A stretch of 64,000 nucleotides of DNA from Flavobacterium lacus (GCF_003268815.1 NZ_QLSV01000006.1:124001-188000), one strand, 5' to 3'. Numbered from the stretch's first letter, positions 27,515-37,702 are shown. Numbers and translations are program-made. The notes: generated from the sequence alone by a model not told the origin.

Positions 27515-27546
27515 GTAAAAAAAATCCCGAGCAATCGGGATTTTTT
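27515..27546. terminator. bidirectional terminator between infB and the SPOR gene
   Basis: The 10-bp stem AAAATCCCGA (27521-27530) with TCGGGATTTT (27535-27544) has loop GCAA, with A-rich and T-rich flanks. It serves convergent infB and the SPOR-domain gene. Confidence 0.9.
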
Positions 27547-27564
27547 GTTTTTATAGAGGATCTA

Positions 27565-27954
27565 TTATTTATTTGGTTTAATCAAAAAAGCATTCGGATA
27601 TTTTGCCTTCAATTCCTTCAAATTTCTTTCTGCCTCAATTCGGGTTTTATAATTTCCAACCCAAACTTTGTAGACTGGCGTGTGAAATACAATGGTTGCA
27701 TCAAAATCTTTGTTCTCTCTTTTAAAAGAAATGAGTTCCTTTCGTGAGTTTTCATTATTTCCGGTAAAAATTTGAATTTTCCAGCGGTCATTCACCGTCA
27801 ACGAAGCGTTCACCTTTCTTTTTTCATTTAATAGTTGCTCGAATTTCGCATCTTGTTCAACAGTGGTTGTTTGTGCGAAAACTTCATTATTTGTAAATAA
27901 TAAAACAAGTAAAACAAGGGAGTGAAACAGTCTTTTTCTTTCTTTTGATAACAT
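27565..27954 (-). CDS. SPOR domain-containing exported protein
   Basis: The 129-residue protein has an N-terminal signal or anchor segment (FHSLVLLVLLFTNNEVFAQ). Its SPOR domain spans about residues 55-128, with WKIQIFTGNNENSRKEL, VYKVWVGNYKTRIEAERNL and KYPNAFLI. SPOR domains bind glycan strands without stem peptides, usually at division septa. There are no other domains, so it may be a periplasmic peptidoglycan-binding accessory protein. It is a single gene convergent with infB. Confidence 0.88.
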   Translation of the reverse strand: MLSKERKRLFHSLVLLVLLFTNNEVFAQTTTVEQDAKFEQLLNEKRKVNASLTVNDRWKIQIFTGNNENSRKELISFKRENKDFDATIVFHTPVYKVWVGNYKTRIEAERNLKELKAKYPNAFLIKPNK

Positions 27955-28056
27955 AATGAATTGATTTTAATGCAAATGTAATGGTTATGAAATAAAACAA
28001 AACAATAAATATTATTTAGAATAAATATAAATTACGTTCTTAACCTAATTTAAGGT

Positions 28057-28086
28057 TTTGAGAATAGTTCTTAAGTCGTATTTTTG
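28057..28086 (+). promoter_or_regulatory. promoter of the act-cox operon
   Basis: TTTG (28057-28060), 18 bases, then TATTTTTG (28079-28086), both fitting the Bacteroidetes consensus. It lies 86 bases upstream of actA, leaving a leader of about 80 bases. Confidence 0.75.
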
Positions 28087-28172
28087 TGCAAGTTTTAATA
28101 TAAACCATGTTTTATTAGACTCATCAGAAAAAATCGTACCAAAATTTTATTTGACAAATTATATTCTAATAT

Positions 28173-29504
28173 ATGAAAAAGGTGGGTAACCCTAATTCGA
28201 TTTCAAGAATTCTACTGTTTAGTTTAGCTTTCATGCTAACTTTTTCTATTCAAATTTTTGCTCAAGATGCTGCTACTATGGTTCCGGCTGCTGATGCCCC
28301 AGTTGCAAGTGCTCCTGTAGGAGATGCTGCGGCAGGAAAAGCAATATTTAATGCTCAGTGTGCTGCGTGTCATAAATTGGACGCAAAAATGACTGGTCCT
28401 GCATTAAGAGGAGTTGGAGCAAAGTATGAAAAAGAATGGTTATACAAATGGATTCGCAACAGTGCCGAATTAATCAAGTCCGGAGACGAAAGAGCAAACA
28501 AAATTTTCAACGAGTACAATCAGTCTCCAATGAATGCGTTTCCTCAATTATCCGATGCAGATTTGGATAACATTATCGCTTATACGATGGAACCCAAGGC
28601 TGCGCCTGTAGCAACTACTGAGGTTGCCGCTGTTCCCGGTGGAAAAGTGGAAGGTGGTGGAATTTCTAATGAAGTTATCCTAGGAGCTCTTGCATTAGTT
28701 TTAGCGATGTTGGTTGTTATGCTACTTTTGGTGAATAGTGTATTAACTAAAATAGCAAAAGCCAACGGTATCGAAGCGGCTCAAAAAGAAAAAACGTTAC
28801 CAATTTGGAAAGCCTTTGCCAAAAATCAATTTTTAGTTTTAGTAACCGTTATTTTTCTTTTATTATCCAGTGCTTACTTTGCCTACGGATGGTTTATGCA
28901 AATTGGTGTTGACCAAGGTTACGAGCCAATTCAACCAATTCACTATTCGCACAGAATTCATGCTGGAGATAATGGAATTGATTGTAAATATTGTCATTCC
29001 TCCGCAAGAGACAGCAAGCACTCAGGAATACCGTCTCTGAATGTATGTATGAACTGTCACAAAAGTATTGCCGAAGTAGCTGAAACTACATTAGCGGAAG
29101 GAAAAGAATTTGGTGTAGATTACAATCAAGAAATTCAAAAGTTATACGATGCTGTGGGCTGGGATGTAGCTGAACAGAAGTATACAGGAAAAACACAACC
29201 GGTAAAATGGATAAGAATTCACAACCTTCCTGATTTCGCCTATTTTAATCATGCCCAACACGTAACTGTTGCTGGAATTGAATGTCAAACCTGTCATGGT
29301 CCGGTGGAAGAAATGGAAATAATGTATCAACATTCGCCATTAACAATGGGTTGGTGTATCAATTGCCACAGAGAAACGGATGTGAAATTAAAAGACAATG
29401 ATTACTACAAAAAAATTCACGAAGAACTTTCTAAAAAATATGGTGTAGACAAATTAACTGCTGCACAAATGGGAGGTTTAGAATGTGGAAAATGTCACTA
29501 TTAA
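28173..29504 (+). CDS. actA: alternative complex III subunit ActA, fused monohaem plus pentahaem cytochrome c
   Basis: The 443-residue protein has a signal peptide (LFSLAFMLTFSIQIFAQ), then a class I cytochrome c domain with CAACH (63-67) and a likely Met ligand. Two membrane segments follow (about 163-190 and 217-238). The C-terminal pentahaem domain has CKYCH, CMNCH, CQTCH, CINCH and CGKCH, the last at the extreme C terminus. Six haems in total. ActA passes electrons from the iron-sulfur subunit toward the oxidase; the monohaem domain is likely the exit toward CoxB. It is the first gene of actABCDEF-coxBA. Confidence 0.92.
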   Translation: MKKVGNPNSISRILLFSLAFMLTFSIQIFAQDAATMVPAADAPVASAPVGDAAAGKAIFNAQCAACHKLDAKMTGPALRGVGAKYEKEWLYKWIRNSAELIKSGDERANKIFNEYNQSPMNAFPQLSDADLDNIIAYTMEPKAAPVATTEVAAVPGGKVEGGGISNEVILGALALVLAMLVVMLLLVNSVLTKIAKANGIEAAQKEKTLPIWKAFAKNQFLVLVTVIFLLLSSAYFAYGWFMQIGVDQGYEPIQPIHYSHRIHAGDNGIDCKYCHSSARDSKHSGIPSLNVCMNCHKSIAEVAETTLAEGKEFGVDYNQEIQKLYDAVGWDVAEQKYTGKTQPVKWIRIHNLPDFAYFNHAQHVTVAGIECQTCHGPVEEMEIMYQHSPLTMGWCINCHRETDVKLKDNDYYKKIHEELSKKYGVDKLTAAQMGGLECGKCHY

Positions 29505-29536
29505 TTAATTTATTAAGAAGCTAATATATATACAGT

Positions 29537-32500
29537 ATGTCATCAAACAAAAAATACTGGAAAAGTGTTGAAGAGCTAAGCGATAACAGTTCTGTTGTTG
29601 AGACGTTAAGAAACAATGAGTTCGTGGAACCAATTCCTACGGATGAGTTTTTGGGAGATAAAGATAGTTTGTCTAATTCTTCTACTTCTAGACGCGATTT
29701 CTTAAAATACGTTGGTTTTAGCACCGCTGCCGCTTCATTAGCTGCCTGTGAAGGACCAGTTATCAAATCTATTCCTTATGTGGTGCAGCCGGAACAAATT
29801 ATTCCCGGTATAGCCGATTATTATGCTACAACAATGTTCGACGGATTCGATTTTGCTAACATTTTAGTAAAAACTCGCGAAGGCCGTCCCATAAAAATAG
29901 AAAACAATACCATCGAAGGGGCTACTTTTAGTGCCAACGCTCGTGTTCATGCTTCGGTTTTGTCTATGTATGACAACATGCGTTTAAAGCAACCAAAGCT
30001 AAACCAAAAAGACACCTCTTGGTCTGAAGTGGATGCAAAAGTAAAAGCAAGCTTAGCCGATGCAAAAGCAACAGGTGCTCAGGTAGTTCTTTTAACTGGA
30101 ACATTAGCAAGTCCTTCTACCGATAAATTAATTGCTGAATTTACAGCAAACAATCCAACAGCAACACATGTAATTTATGATACTGTTTCTTCTTCAGAAG
30201 CATTAGATGCATTTGAAGCAGTTTATGGAGAGAGAGCTTTAGCAGAATATGATTTTGCAAAAGCATCAACCATTGTTTCCGTTGGAGCAGATTTCTTAGG
30301 CGATTGGCAAGGTGGCGGTTTTGATAAAGGATATGCTCAAGGTAGAGTTCCTAAGCAAGGAAAAATGTCAAAACATATTCAGTTAGAAGCAAATATGACC
30401 TTATCCGGAGCTGCAGCAGACAAAAGAATGCCAATGTCTGTAGCGGAACAAAAGTTAGCGTTAGTTAAAATTTTCAGTATCGTTACAGGAACTTCTGTAA
30501 ATGTTGGAAAATTAGCAAACGAAGCTGAAATTGTTAAAATAGCCGAGCAGTTAAATCTTTCTGGTTCAAAAGGAGTTTTAGTTTCCGGTATTGATGATAA
30601 AAATGCTCAAATGCTCGTATTAGCTATCAATGCTAGATTAAACAGCGAAGCATTCAATCCAAACCAAACACGTCAGATAAGAAAAGGTTCTAACCAAGCA
30701 GTAGCTCAGTTGGTGGCTGATTTGAATGGTGGAAAAGTGCACACACTTATTATGAGTGGTGTAAATCCGGTTTATACTTTGGCAGATGGTAAAGCATTCG
30801 CTGACGGTTTGAAAAAAACCAAACTTTCAGTAGCTATTTCGTTGAAAGAAGACGAAACAGCTTCTTTGACAACTATCGCAGCACCTGCGCCTCATTATTT
30901 AGAGAGTTGGGGCGATGTTCAAATTATCAAAGGAACGTATGGATTAACTCAGCCAACCATCCGTCCGTTATTTAATACGCGTCAGTTACAAGATAATTTA
31001 TTGGTTTGGAATGGAAGTGATAAAACCTATTATGATTTCATAAAGGAATCATGGGTTAGCGGAATTTTATCCGGAAAAACTTGGAATCAAGCTATTCATG
31101 ATGGAATATTTGTATCTACTACAGTTTCTGCTACAGTTGGAGGAAGTGCTGATTTTGCAGCCGCAGCCTCTGCTTTGGCTCAAGCAAAACCTAGCAAATT
31201 TGAATTAAATTTATATACCAAAACCGGAATGGGAGATGGGCAACAGGCCAACAACCCATGGTTACAAGAATTTCCCGATCCAATTACAAGAGTATCTTGG
31301 GATAACTACTTAACTGTTTCCAAAGCTGATGCAAAAGAGATAGGAATTGAAAATAAAATTGTTGCCAACGGTGGTCTTAACGGAAGTTACGTAACCGTAA
31401 CCGTTGGAAATACAAAAGTTGAAAAAGTTCCTGTAATTATTCAGCCGGGTCAAGCAAAAGGAACAGTTGGTTTAGCGTTTGGTTACGGTAAAAAAGCAGC
31501 TCTTAAAGATGCTATGCAAGTGGGTGTGAATGCGTATTCTTTGTACAAAGGATTTATTGCAACACAAGCAGTATCGATTACTTTAGAGGGTGGAGAACAT
31601 GAATTTGCTTCTGTTCAAGCTCAAAAAACTTTAATGGGTCGTGGTGATATTATTAAAGAAACTACGTTAACCATTTTCAATACAGAAAAAGATGCTAAAA
31701 AGTGGAATCCACCACCAATGGTTTCTTTGGATCACAAACCTATTGAAGCTACAAAAGTAGATTTATGGGAGAGTTTTGATAGATCAGTTGGTCATCATTT
31801 CAACTTGTCAATCGATTTAAATTCATGTACCGGATGTGGTGCTTGTGTAATTGCTTGTCATGCAGAAAATAACGTTCCTGTAGTTGGTAAATCTGAAATT
31901 AGAAGAAGTAGAGATATGCATTGGTTGCGTATTGACAGATATTATTCTTCTGAAGAAACATTTGCAGAAGATAACAAGAAAAAAGATGAATTTGATGGGT
32001 TATTTGGTGAAAAAGGTTCACTAGGTGGATTTGGAGAAATGGAAGATCCGTCTGAAAATCCTCAAGTTGCTTTTCAACCGGTAATGTGTCAGCATTGTAA
32101 TCACGCACCTTGTGAAACAGTTTGTCCTGTTGCAGCAACTTCACATAGTCGTCAAGGTCAAAACCACATGGCGTATAACAGATGTGTGGGTACCCGTTAT
32201 TGTGCAAACAACTGTCCGTATAAAGTACGTCGTTTCAACTGGTTCTTATACAACAAAAACACTGAATTCGATTTCCACATGAATGATGATTTAGGTCGTA
32301 TGGTGTTGAATCCCGATGTAAATGTCCGTTCAAGAGGGGTAATGGAAAAATGTTCGATGTGTATTCAAATGACGCAAGCAACTATCTTAAAAGCTAAGAA
32401 AGAAGGGCGTCCGGTAAACAAAGATGAATTCCAAACCGCTTGTTCAAATGCTTGTTCAACAGGCTCAATGGTATTTGGTGATGTAAATGATAAAGAAAGT

Positions 32501-32602
32501 GATGTAGCCACATTGGTAGAAGACGATAGAATGTATCATTTACTAGAACATGTTGGAACAAAACCAAATGTATTCTATCACGTAAAAGTTAGAAATACGT
32601 AG
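29537..32602 (+). CDS. actB: alternative complex III subunit ActB, molybdopterin-like and Fe-S protein
   Basis: The 1021-residue protein starts with a roughly 50-residue extension, then a Tat motif SRRDFLK (51-57) and a hydrophobic stretch ending LAAC (Cys71), a lipobox. A Tat-exported lipoprotein is therefore likely, as in the family described as having an extended Tat signal. Residues 75-740 resemble a molybdopterin oxidoreductase that has lost its cofactor. The C-terminal part has ferredoxin clusters: CTGCGACVIACH, CQHCNHAPCETVCP, CVGTRYCANNCP, and CSMC with CSNAC. It relays electrons from quinol to ActA in the periplasm. Confidence 0.93.
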   Translation: MSSNKKYWKSVEELSDNSSVVETLRNNEFVEPIPTDEFLGDKDSLSNSSTSRRDFLKYVGFSTAAASLAACEGPVIKSIPYVVQPEQIIPGIADYYATTMFDGFDFANILVKTREGRPIKIENNTIEGATFSANARVHASVLSMYDNMRLKQPKLNQKDTSWSEVDAKVKASLADAKATGAQVVLLTGTLASPSTDKLIAEFTANNPTATHVIYDTVSSSEALDAFEAVYGERALAEYDFAKASTIVSVGADFLGDWQGGGFDKGYAQGRVPKQGKMSKHIQLEANMTLSGAAADKRMPMSVAEQKLALVKIFSIVTGTSVNVGKLANEAEIVKIAEQLNLSGSKGVLVSGIDDKNAQMLVLAINARLNSEAFNPNQTRQIRKGSNQAVAQLVADLNGGKVHTLIMSGVNPVYTLADGKAFADGLKKTKLSVAISLKEDETASLTTIAAPAPHYLESWGDVQIIKGTYGLTQPTIRPLFNTRQLQDNLLVWNGSDKTYYDFIKESWVSGILSGKTWNQAIHDGIFVSTTVSATVGGSADFAAAASALAQAKPSKFELNLYTKTGMGDGQQANNPWLQEFPDPITRVSWDNYLTVSKADAKEIGIENKIVANGGLNGSYVTVTVGNTKVEKVPVIIQPGQAKGTVGLAFGYGKKAALKDAMQVGVNAYSLYKGFIATQAVSITLEGGEHEFASVQAQKTLMGRGDIIKETTLTIFNTEKDAKKWNPPPMVSLDHKPIEATKVDLWESFDRSVGHHFNLSIDLNSCTGCGACVIACHAENNVPVVGKSEIRRSRDMHWLRIDRYYSSEETFAEDNKKKDEFDGLFGEKGSLGGFGEMEDPSENPQVAFQPVMCQHCNHAPCETVCPVAATSHSRQGQNHMAYNRCVGTRYCANNCPYKVRRFNWFLYNKNTEFDFHMNDDLGRMVLNPDVNVRSRGVMEKCSMCIQMTQATILKAKKEGRPVNKDEFQTACSNACSTGSMVFGDVNDKESDVATLVEDDRMYHLLEHVGTKPNVFYHVKVRNT

Positions 32603-32639
32603 TTAAAAATTTAATTAATAAGAAATACTATAAAGGATT

Positions 32640-34040
32640 ATGTCGTCTCACTACGAAGCACCCATTAGAAAACCTTTAGTTATAGGTGATAAATCTTATC
32701 ACGATGTAACAGTAGATGTTGCTGCTCCTGTTGAAGGAAGAGCCAATAAACAATGGTGGATTGTATTCTCAATCGCATTAACCGCTTTCCTTTGGGGATT
32801 AGGTTGTATGATTTACACCATTTCTACCGGTATCGGAACATGGGGATTGAATAAAACTGTTGGATGGGCTTGGGATATCACTAACTTTGTTTGGTGGGTT
32901 GGTATCGGTCACGCGGGAACATTGATTTCTGCGGTACTTCTATTATTCCGTCAAAAATGGAGAATGGCTATTAACCGTTCTGCAGAAGCTATGACCATCT
33001 TCTCGGTAATGCAAGCAGGTTTGTTCCCAATTATTCACATGGGTCGTCCATGGTTAGGATACTGGGTACTTCCGATTCCAAATCAATTTGGTTCGTTATG
33101 GGTAAACTTTAACTCGCCATTACTTTGGGACGTATTTGCCATTTCAACGTATCTTTCTGTATCGTTAGTTTTCTGGTGGACAGGTTTACTTCCTGACTTT
33201 GCTATGCTGAGAGACAGAGCGATTACACCTTTTACCAAAAGAGTATATTCTATTTTATCTTTCGGATGGAGCGGTAGAGCAAAAGATTGGCAACGTTTTG
33301 AAGAAGTATCGTTAGTTCTTGCCGGATTAGCCACACCTTTGGTACTTTCTGTACACACTATTGTATCATTTGACTTTGCTACGTCGGTAATTCCGGGTTG
33401 GCATACGACCATTTTTCCTCCTTATTTTGTTGCTGGAGCTGTTTTCTCAGGATTCGCCATGGTAAACACGTTGTTGATTATCATGAGAAAAGTATCTAAA
33501 TTAGAAGCATACATCACCATTCAACATATCGAATTAATGAATATTGTAATCATGATTACAGGTTCGATCGTGGGTGTCGCCTATATTACAGAGCTGTTTG
33601 TGGCTTGGTATTCTGGGGTAGAATATGAACAATATGCATTCTTAAACAGAGCAACAGGACCTTATGCTTGGGCATATTGGGCGATGATGACGTGTAACGT
33701 GTTCTCACCTCAGTTCATGTGGTTCAAGAAATTAAGAACGAGTATTATGTTCTCTTTCATTATTTCAATTGTAGTAAATATTGGTATGTGGTTTGAACGT
33801 TTCGTAATTATCGTGACGTCCTTACATAGAGATTACCTTCCATCATCTTGGACGATGTTCTCTCCAACGTTTGTAGATATTGGAATTTTTATAGGAACAA
33901 TCGGATTCTTCTTTGTATTATTTCTTTTATATGCTCGGTCTTTCCCTGTGATTGCTCAAGCGGAAGTAAAAACAATCTTGAAATCTTCAGGTGAGTTTTA
34001 CAAGAAAAAAAGAGAAGAAGAAGGACATCACAATCATTAA
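32640..34040 (+). CDS. actC: alternative complex III subunit ActC (NrfD/PsrC-like quinol-binding membrane protein)
   Basis: The 466-residue NrfD-family integral membrane protein has about ten helices. Conserved features include WVGIGHAGTLISAVLLLFRQ, MTIFSVMQAGLFPIIHMGRP and HTIVSFDFATSVIPGWHTTI, typical of ActC. It is expected to bind menaquinol and may take part in proton movement. The C terminus is His/Lys/Glu rich. It sits 37 bases after actB and 21 before actD. Confidence 0.93.
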   Translation: MSSHYEAPIRKPLVIGDKSYHDVTVDVAAPVEGRANKQWWIVFSIALTAFLWGLGCMIYTISTGIGTWGLNKTVGWAWDITNFVWWVGIGHAGTLISAVLLLFRQKWRMAINRSAEAMTIFSVMQAGLFPIIHMGRPWLGYWVLPIPNQFGSLWVNFNSPLLWDVFAISTYLSVSLVFWWTGLLPDFAMLRDRAITPFTKRVYSILSFGWSGRAKDWQRFEEVSLVLAGLATPLVLSVHTIVSFDFATSVIPGWHTTIFPPYFVAGAVFSGFAMVNTLLIIMRKVSKLEAYITIQHIELMNIVIMITGSIVGVAYITELFVAWYSGVEYEQYAFLNRATGPYAWAYWAMMTCNVFSPQFMWFKKLRTSIMFSFIISIVVNIGMWFERFVIIVTSLHRDYLPSSWTMFSPTFVDIGIFIGTIGFFFVLFLLYARSFPVIAQAEVKTILKSSGEFYKKKREEEGHHNH

Positions 34041-34061
34041 GATAATTAGTAGTAAGAAATT

Positions 34062-34586
34062 ATGAGTACTAAAGTTATACAAGCACTATATAATGATGAT
34101 GACATCCTGATGGATGCCGTGAAAGAAACGCGTAAAGCACATCATCATATTGAGGAAGTTTACACTCCTTTTCCAGTTCACGGATTGGACAAGGCCATGG
34201 GGTTAGCTCCAACGCGATTAGCAATAGCCTCTTTTATGTATGGCGTTGTAGGTTTGAGTTTTGCCACTTGGATGATGAATTATATTATGATTCAAGATTG
34301 GCCACAAGATATAGGTGGAAAACCAAGTTTTAGTTATATCGAAAACATGCCGGCATTTGTGCCGATTATGTTTGAGTTAACAGTTTTCTTTGCAGCGCAC
34401 TTGATGGTTATTACTTTTTATATGAGAAGTAAATTATGGCCTTTCAAAGAAGCTGAAAACCCAGATGTTAGAACAACAGATGACCACTTTTTAATGGAAG
34501 TTGCTGTTCATAATAATGAAGAAGAACTTTCTGATTTTTTAAAGAAAACAGGAGCTGTAGAAATTAAAGTAGTAGAAAAGCATTAA
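34062..34586 (+). CDS. actD: alternative complex III subunit ActD (DUF3341)
   Basis: The 174-residue DUF3341 protein has the family N terminus (ALYNDDDILMDAVKETRKAH, EVYTPFPVHGLDKAMGL), two membrane helices (about 55-75 and 105-128), and the conserved C-terminal TTDDHFLMEV. ActD is a small membrane subunit of alternative complex III without cofactors. It probably caps the ActC side of the complex. Confidence 0.93.
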   Translation: MSTKVIQALYNDDDILMDAVKETRKAHHHIEEVYTPFPVHGLDKAMGLAPTRLAIASFMYGVVGLSFATWMMNYIMIQDWPQDIGGKPSFSYIENMPAFVPIMFELTVFFAAHLMVITFYMRSKLWPFKEAENPDVRTTDDHFLMEVAVHNNEEELSDFLKKTGAVEIKVVEKH

Positions 34587-34595
34587 GATAGAAAT

Positions 34596-35159
34596 ATGAA
34601 AAGCTTATTTAAAATAGCCCTATTGTTTGGATTAGCCGTTTCGGTGACGTCTTGTTTTAACAGTAAAAGTCCAAATTACCAGTTTTTTCCTAATATGTAT
34701 GAATCAATTGGGTATGAAACGTATGCCGAATCAGAAGCATTTAATGGTGAAAACCAATTAAAAGGCCAAACCGCTCAAGAACCTGCTCAGGGAAGTGTCA
34801 AAAGAGGTTTTGAAGTATATGATTATGAAAATTCGACAGCAGGATATGAGTTGTCTAAATTAAATTCTAAATCTCCATTAGATTCAATATCAGAGAAAGA
34901 GAATGTGCAGGCCAAAGAATTATACGGAATATATTGTGCCATTTGCCACGGTGACAACGGAAATGGTAAGGGAAAATTGGTTGAAAGAGAGAAGATCTTA
35001 GGTGTGCCAAGCTATGCTGATCGACAAATTACAGATGGAAGTGTTTATCACGTCCTTACTTATGGATTAAATTCAATGGGTTCCTATGCTAATCAATTAT
35101 CGCAGCATGAGCGTTGGTTAGTGACTGATTATGTTCTTCAGTTAAAAAGTAAATTATAA
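34596..35159 (+). CDS. actE: alternative complex III subunit ActE, monohaem cytochrome c lipoprotein
   Basis: The 187-residue protein has a lipoprotein signal peptide ending VTSC (Cys20). A class I cytochrome c domain follows with haem-binding CAICH (114-118) and a likely Met ligand in GLNSMGSYANQLS. ActE is the monohaem cytochrome subunit of alternative complex III, anchored at the periplasmic face. It is 9 bases from actD and 25 from actF. Confidence 0.93.
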   Translation: MKSLFKIALLFGLAVSVTSCFNSKSPNYQFFPNMYESIGYETYAESEAFNGENQLKGQTAQEPAQGSVKRGFEVYDYENSTAGYELSKLNSKSPLDSISEKENVQAKELYGIYCAICHGDNGNGKGKLVEREKILGVPSYADRQITDGSVYHVLTYGLNSMGSYANQLSQHERWLVTDYVLQLKSKL

Positions 35160-35184
35160 TTATTGACAACTAGATTGTATAGAT

Positions 35185-36525
35185 ATGTATACCTTTTCAA
35201 GTAAATTAAAAGTTTTTTCCTTTGTTCTAATAATCGTTGGATTGTTGGGAATTGGATATAGTTTTATTTCTGCACCAAAAACCACAGCCGATGTAGAGAA
35301 AATTCTTAAAGCTGAAGAAGACGCTCATCATGGTGCTCATGTAGCTCATGGTCATGACGCTCACGCACACGATGCTAGTAGTGCGGAAGCTCACGCTGAA
35401 CATGAGGAACATTTGAATCATGTTTTACATCAGTTGCAGAATAAACCTTGGGCAGCGTTATACGTTGCGGCAATCTTTTTTATGTTAATTTCACTTGGAG
35501 CGTTGGCTTTCTATGCTATTCAAAATGTGGCACAAGCAGGTTGGTCACCCGTTCTGTTTAGAGTAATGCAAGGAATTACGGCCTATTTGCCTTGGGGTTC
35601 TGCTATATTTTTCATTTTATTAGTACTTTCGGCTTTCCATTTTAATCATCTGTTTGTTTGGATGGATCCAGAATTAGTAAATCCGGAAAGTCCTAAGTTT
35701 GATAAGCTTTTGAATGGTAAAATTGGTTATTTAAACGAATGGTTCTGGTTAATCAGAGCTGCAGTATTCATTATTGGATGGAATTTATACCGTTATTTTT
35801 CAAGGAAAAATTGTTTAGCACAAGACGAAGCTTCAGACAATGCTTTTTATAAAAAGAATTTCAATATTTCGGCGGGGTTTTTAGTGTTTTTTATTGTAAC
35901 AGAGTCAATCATGTCATGGGACTGGATAATGTCAGTTGACCCACACTGGTTTTCTACCTTATTTGGTTGGTATGTATTCGCCTCGTTCTTTGTAAGTGGA
36001 ATTACTGTGATTACAATGGTAACATTGTATCTAAAATCTAGAGGTTATTTAGAGCATGTAAATACAAGTCACATTCACGATTTAGCTAAATTTATGTTTG
36101 GTATTAGTGTGTTTTGGACATACTTATGGTTTTCACAATTCATGTTAATATGGTATTCTAATATACCAGAAGAGGTGACTTATTTTGTAACAAGAATAGA
36201 ACAATATAATTTACCTTTCTTTGGTATGGTTGCCATGAACTTTATATTTCCATTCCTTATTTTAATTAATACCGATTTCAAACGTATTACTTGGATTTTA
36301 GTTATGGCTGGAGTAGTAATTTTATTAGGTCATTACGTTGATTTCTTCAACATGATCATGCCTGCAACAGTTGGTGATAGATGGTTTATAGGAATTGGAG
36401 AGATTGGTTCATTGCTTTTCTTCCTAGGATTATTTATTTTAATAGTGTTTACAGCTTTAACGAAAGCACCATTATTACCAAAAAGAAATCCTTTTATCGA
36501 AGAGAGTAAACATTTTCATTATTAA
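35185..36525 (+). CDS. actF: alternative complex III subunit ActF (NrfD-like membrane protein)
   Basis: The 446-residue polytopic protein is the second NrfD-like subunit. It has about ten helices with MSWDWIMSVDPHWFSTLFGW (about 250) and KFMFGISVFWTYLWFSQFML (about 305), features of the quinol:cytochrome c oxidoreductase ActF family. A striking His/Ala/Asp-rich segment (about residues 46-85, repeats such as HGHDAHAHD) follows the first helix and probably lies in the periplasm or cytoplasm as a flexible loop. It may bind metal. Confidence 0.92.
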   Translation: MYTFSSKLKVFSFVLIIVGLLGIGYSFISAPKTTADVEKILKAEEDAHHGAHVAHGHDAHAHDASSAEAHAEHEEHLNHVLHQLQNKPWAALYVAAIFFMLISLGALAFYAIQNVAQAGWSPVLFRVMQGITAYLPWGSAIFFILLVLSAFHFNHLFVWMDPELVNPESPKFDKLLNGKIGYLNEWFWLIRAAVFIIGWNLYRYFSRKNCLAQDEASDNAFYKKNFNISAGFLVFFIVTESIMSWDWIMSVDPHWFSTLFGWYVFASFFVSGITVITMVTLYLKSRGYLEHVNTSHIHDLAKFMFGISVFWTYLWFSQFMLIWYSNIPEEVTYFVTRIEQYNLPFFGMVAMNFIFPFLILINTDFKRITWILVMAGVVILLGHYVDFFNMIMPATVGDRWFIGIGEIGSLLFFLGLFILIVFTALTKAPLLPKRNPFIEESKHFHY

Positions 36526-36544
36526 TATTTAAAGATTTAGACAG

Positions 36545-37702
36545 ATGACAAGTTTGTTAGTACTAGTTGTTTTAGTTTTAGTATCAGTAGCTATATGGCA
36601 ATTGACCAAGATATTTGATTTAACTCAAGTAGGAGGTGACGCTGATAATTCTCAAGTAGCTAATGACAATGATAATAATGTAAATGGTTACTTGATGTTT
36701 GCCTTTTTGGTATTCATTTATATTACAACAATTGTTTGTGTAGTTAAATATGGTCATTTTCCATTAATGAGTAATTCAGCTTCAGAACATGGTGTAGAAG
36801 TAGATCGTTTGATGTGGATTTCGATGATTTTAATTTTCTTCGTTCAAACAATTACCCAAGCATTATTGCATTTCTTCGCCTACAAATACAGAGGTAAAAA
36901 AGGAAATAAAGCATTGTATTTTGCTGATAATAACAAATTAGAGATGATTTGGAGTATTATTCCTGCCATTACATTAGCCGGCTTAATCCTTTACGGATTG
37001 TATGCATGGACAAATATTATGTTTGTTGATGAAGAGGCAGAAAATCCTATGGTTGTAGAAGTATATGCTTATCAATTTGGGTGGAAAATACGTTACGCGG
37101 GAGAAGACAACGTGCTAGGCAAAGCCAATGTTCGGTATATTGAAGGAATCAATGATATGGGTGTTGATCTTGCAGATCCAAATGCGCAAGATGATATTCA
37201 AGCGAGTGAATTGCATTTACCTAAAGGAGTTAAAGTTGTTTTTAAAATACGTTCACAAGATGTTCTACACTCGGCGTATATGCCACACTTTAGAGCCCAA
37301 ATGAATTGTGTTCCTGGTATGGTTACTCAATTTGCTTTTACACCCACTATCACAACGCTCGATATGAGAGAAACACCTGAAATGCAGGAAAAAGTGGCTA
37401 ATATCAATAAAATTAGAGCAGATAAAAGCAAACAATTAGTGGCTGATGGTAAAGAAGCTTTAGACCCTTACACTTTTGATTTTCTTTTATTGTGTAATAA
37501 AATATGTGGGAAATCACATTACAACATGCAAATGAAAATTGTGGTTGAAAGTAAAGAGGATTTCAAGAAATGGTTGAGTGAAAAGACAACAATAGCACAA
37601 ACAATTAAATCTCAGGAGAAAAAAGCTGAGGAAGGTGAAGTGGAAACAGACTCTACCAAAGTGGTTGTTGATTCTACTTTAGTTGCTCAAAAATTAAAAT
37701 AA
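36545..37702 (+). CDS. coxB: cytochrome c oxidase subunit II
   Basis: The 385-residue protein has an N-terminal helix, two more helices (about 55-75, 85-110 and 135-155) and a CuA domain. The CuA ligands are visible in VLHSAYMPHFRAQMNCVPG and CNKICGKSHYNM (Cys-x3-Cys-x3-His-x2-Met). VYAYQFGWKIRYAGEDN marks the start of the domain. It accepts electrons from cytochrome c or directly from the ActA haem domain. There is no fused cytochrome c. The C terminus is a charged tail. Confidence 0.95.
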   Translation: MTSLLVLVVLVLVSVAIWQLTKIFDLTQVGGDADNSQVANDNDNNVNGYLMFAFLVFIYITTIVCVVKYGHFPLMSNSASEHGVEVDRLMWISMILIFFVQTITQALLHFFAYKYRGKKGNKALYFADNNKLEMIWSIIPAITLAGLILYGLYAWTNIMFVDEEAENPMVVEVYAYQFGWKIRYAGEDNVLGKANVRYIEGINDMGVDLADPNAQDDIQASELHLPKGVKVVFKIRSQDVLHSAYMPHFRAQMNCVPGMVTQFAFTPTITTLDMRETPEMQEKVANINKIRADKSKQLVADGKEALDPYTFDFLLLCNKICGKSHYNMQMKIVVESKEDFKKWLSEKTTIAQTIKSQEKKAEEGEVETDSTKVVVDSTLVAQKLK

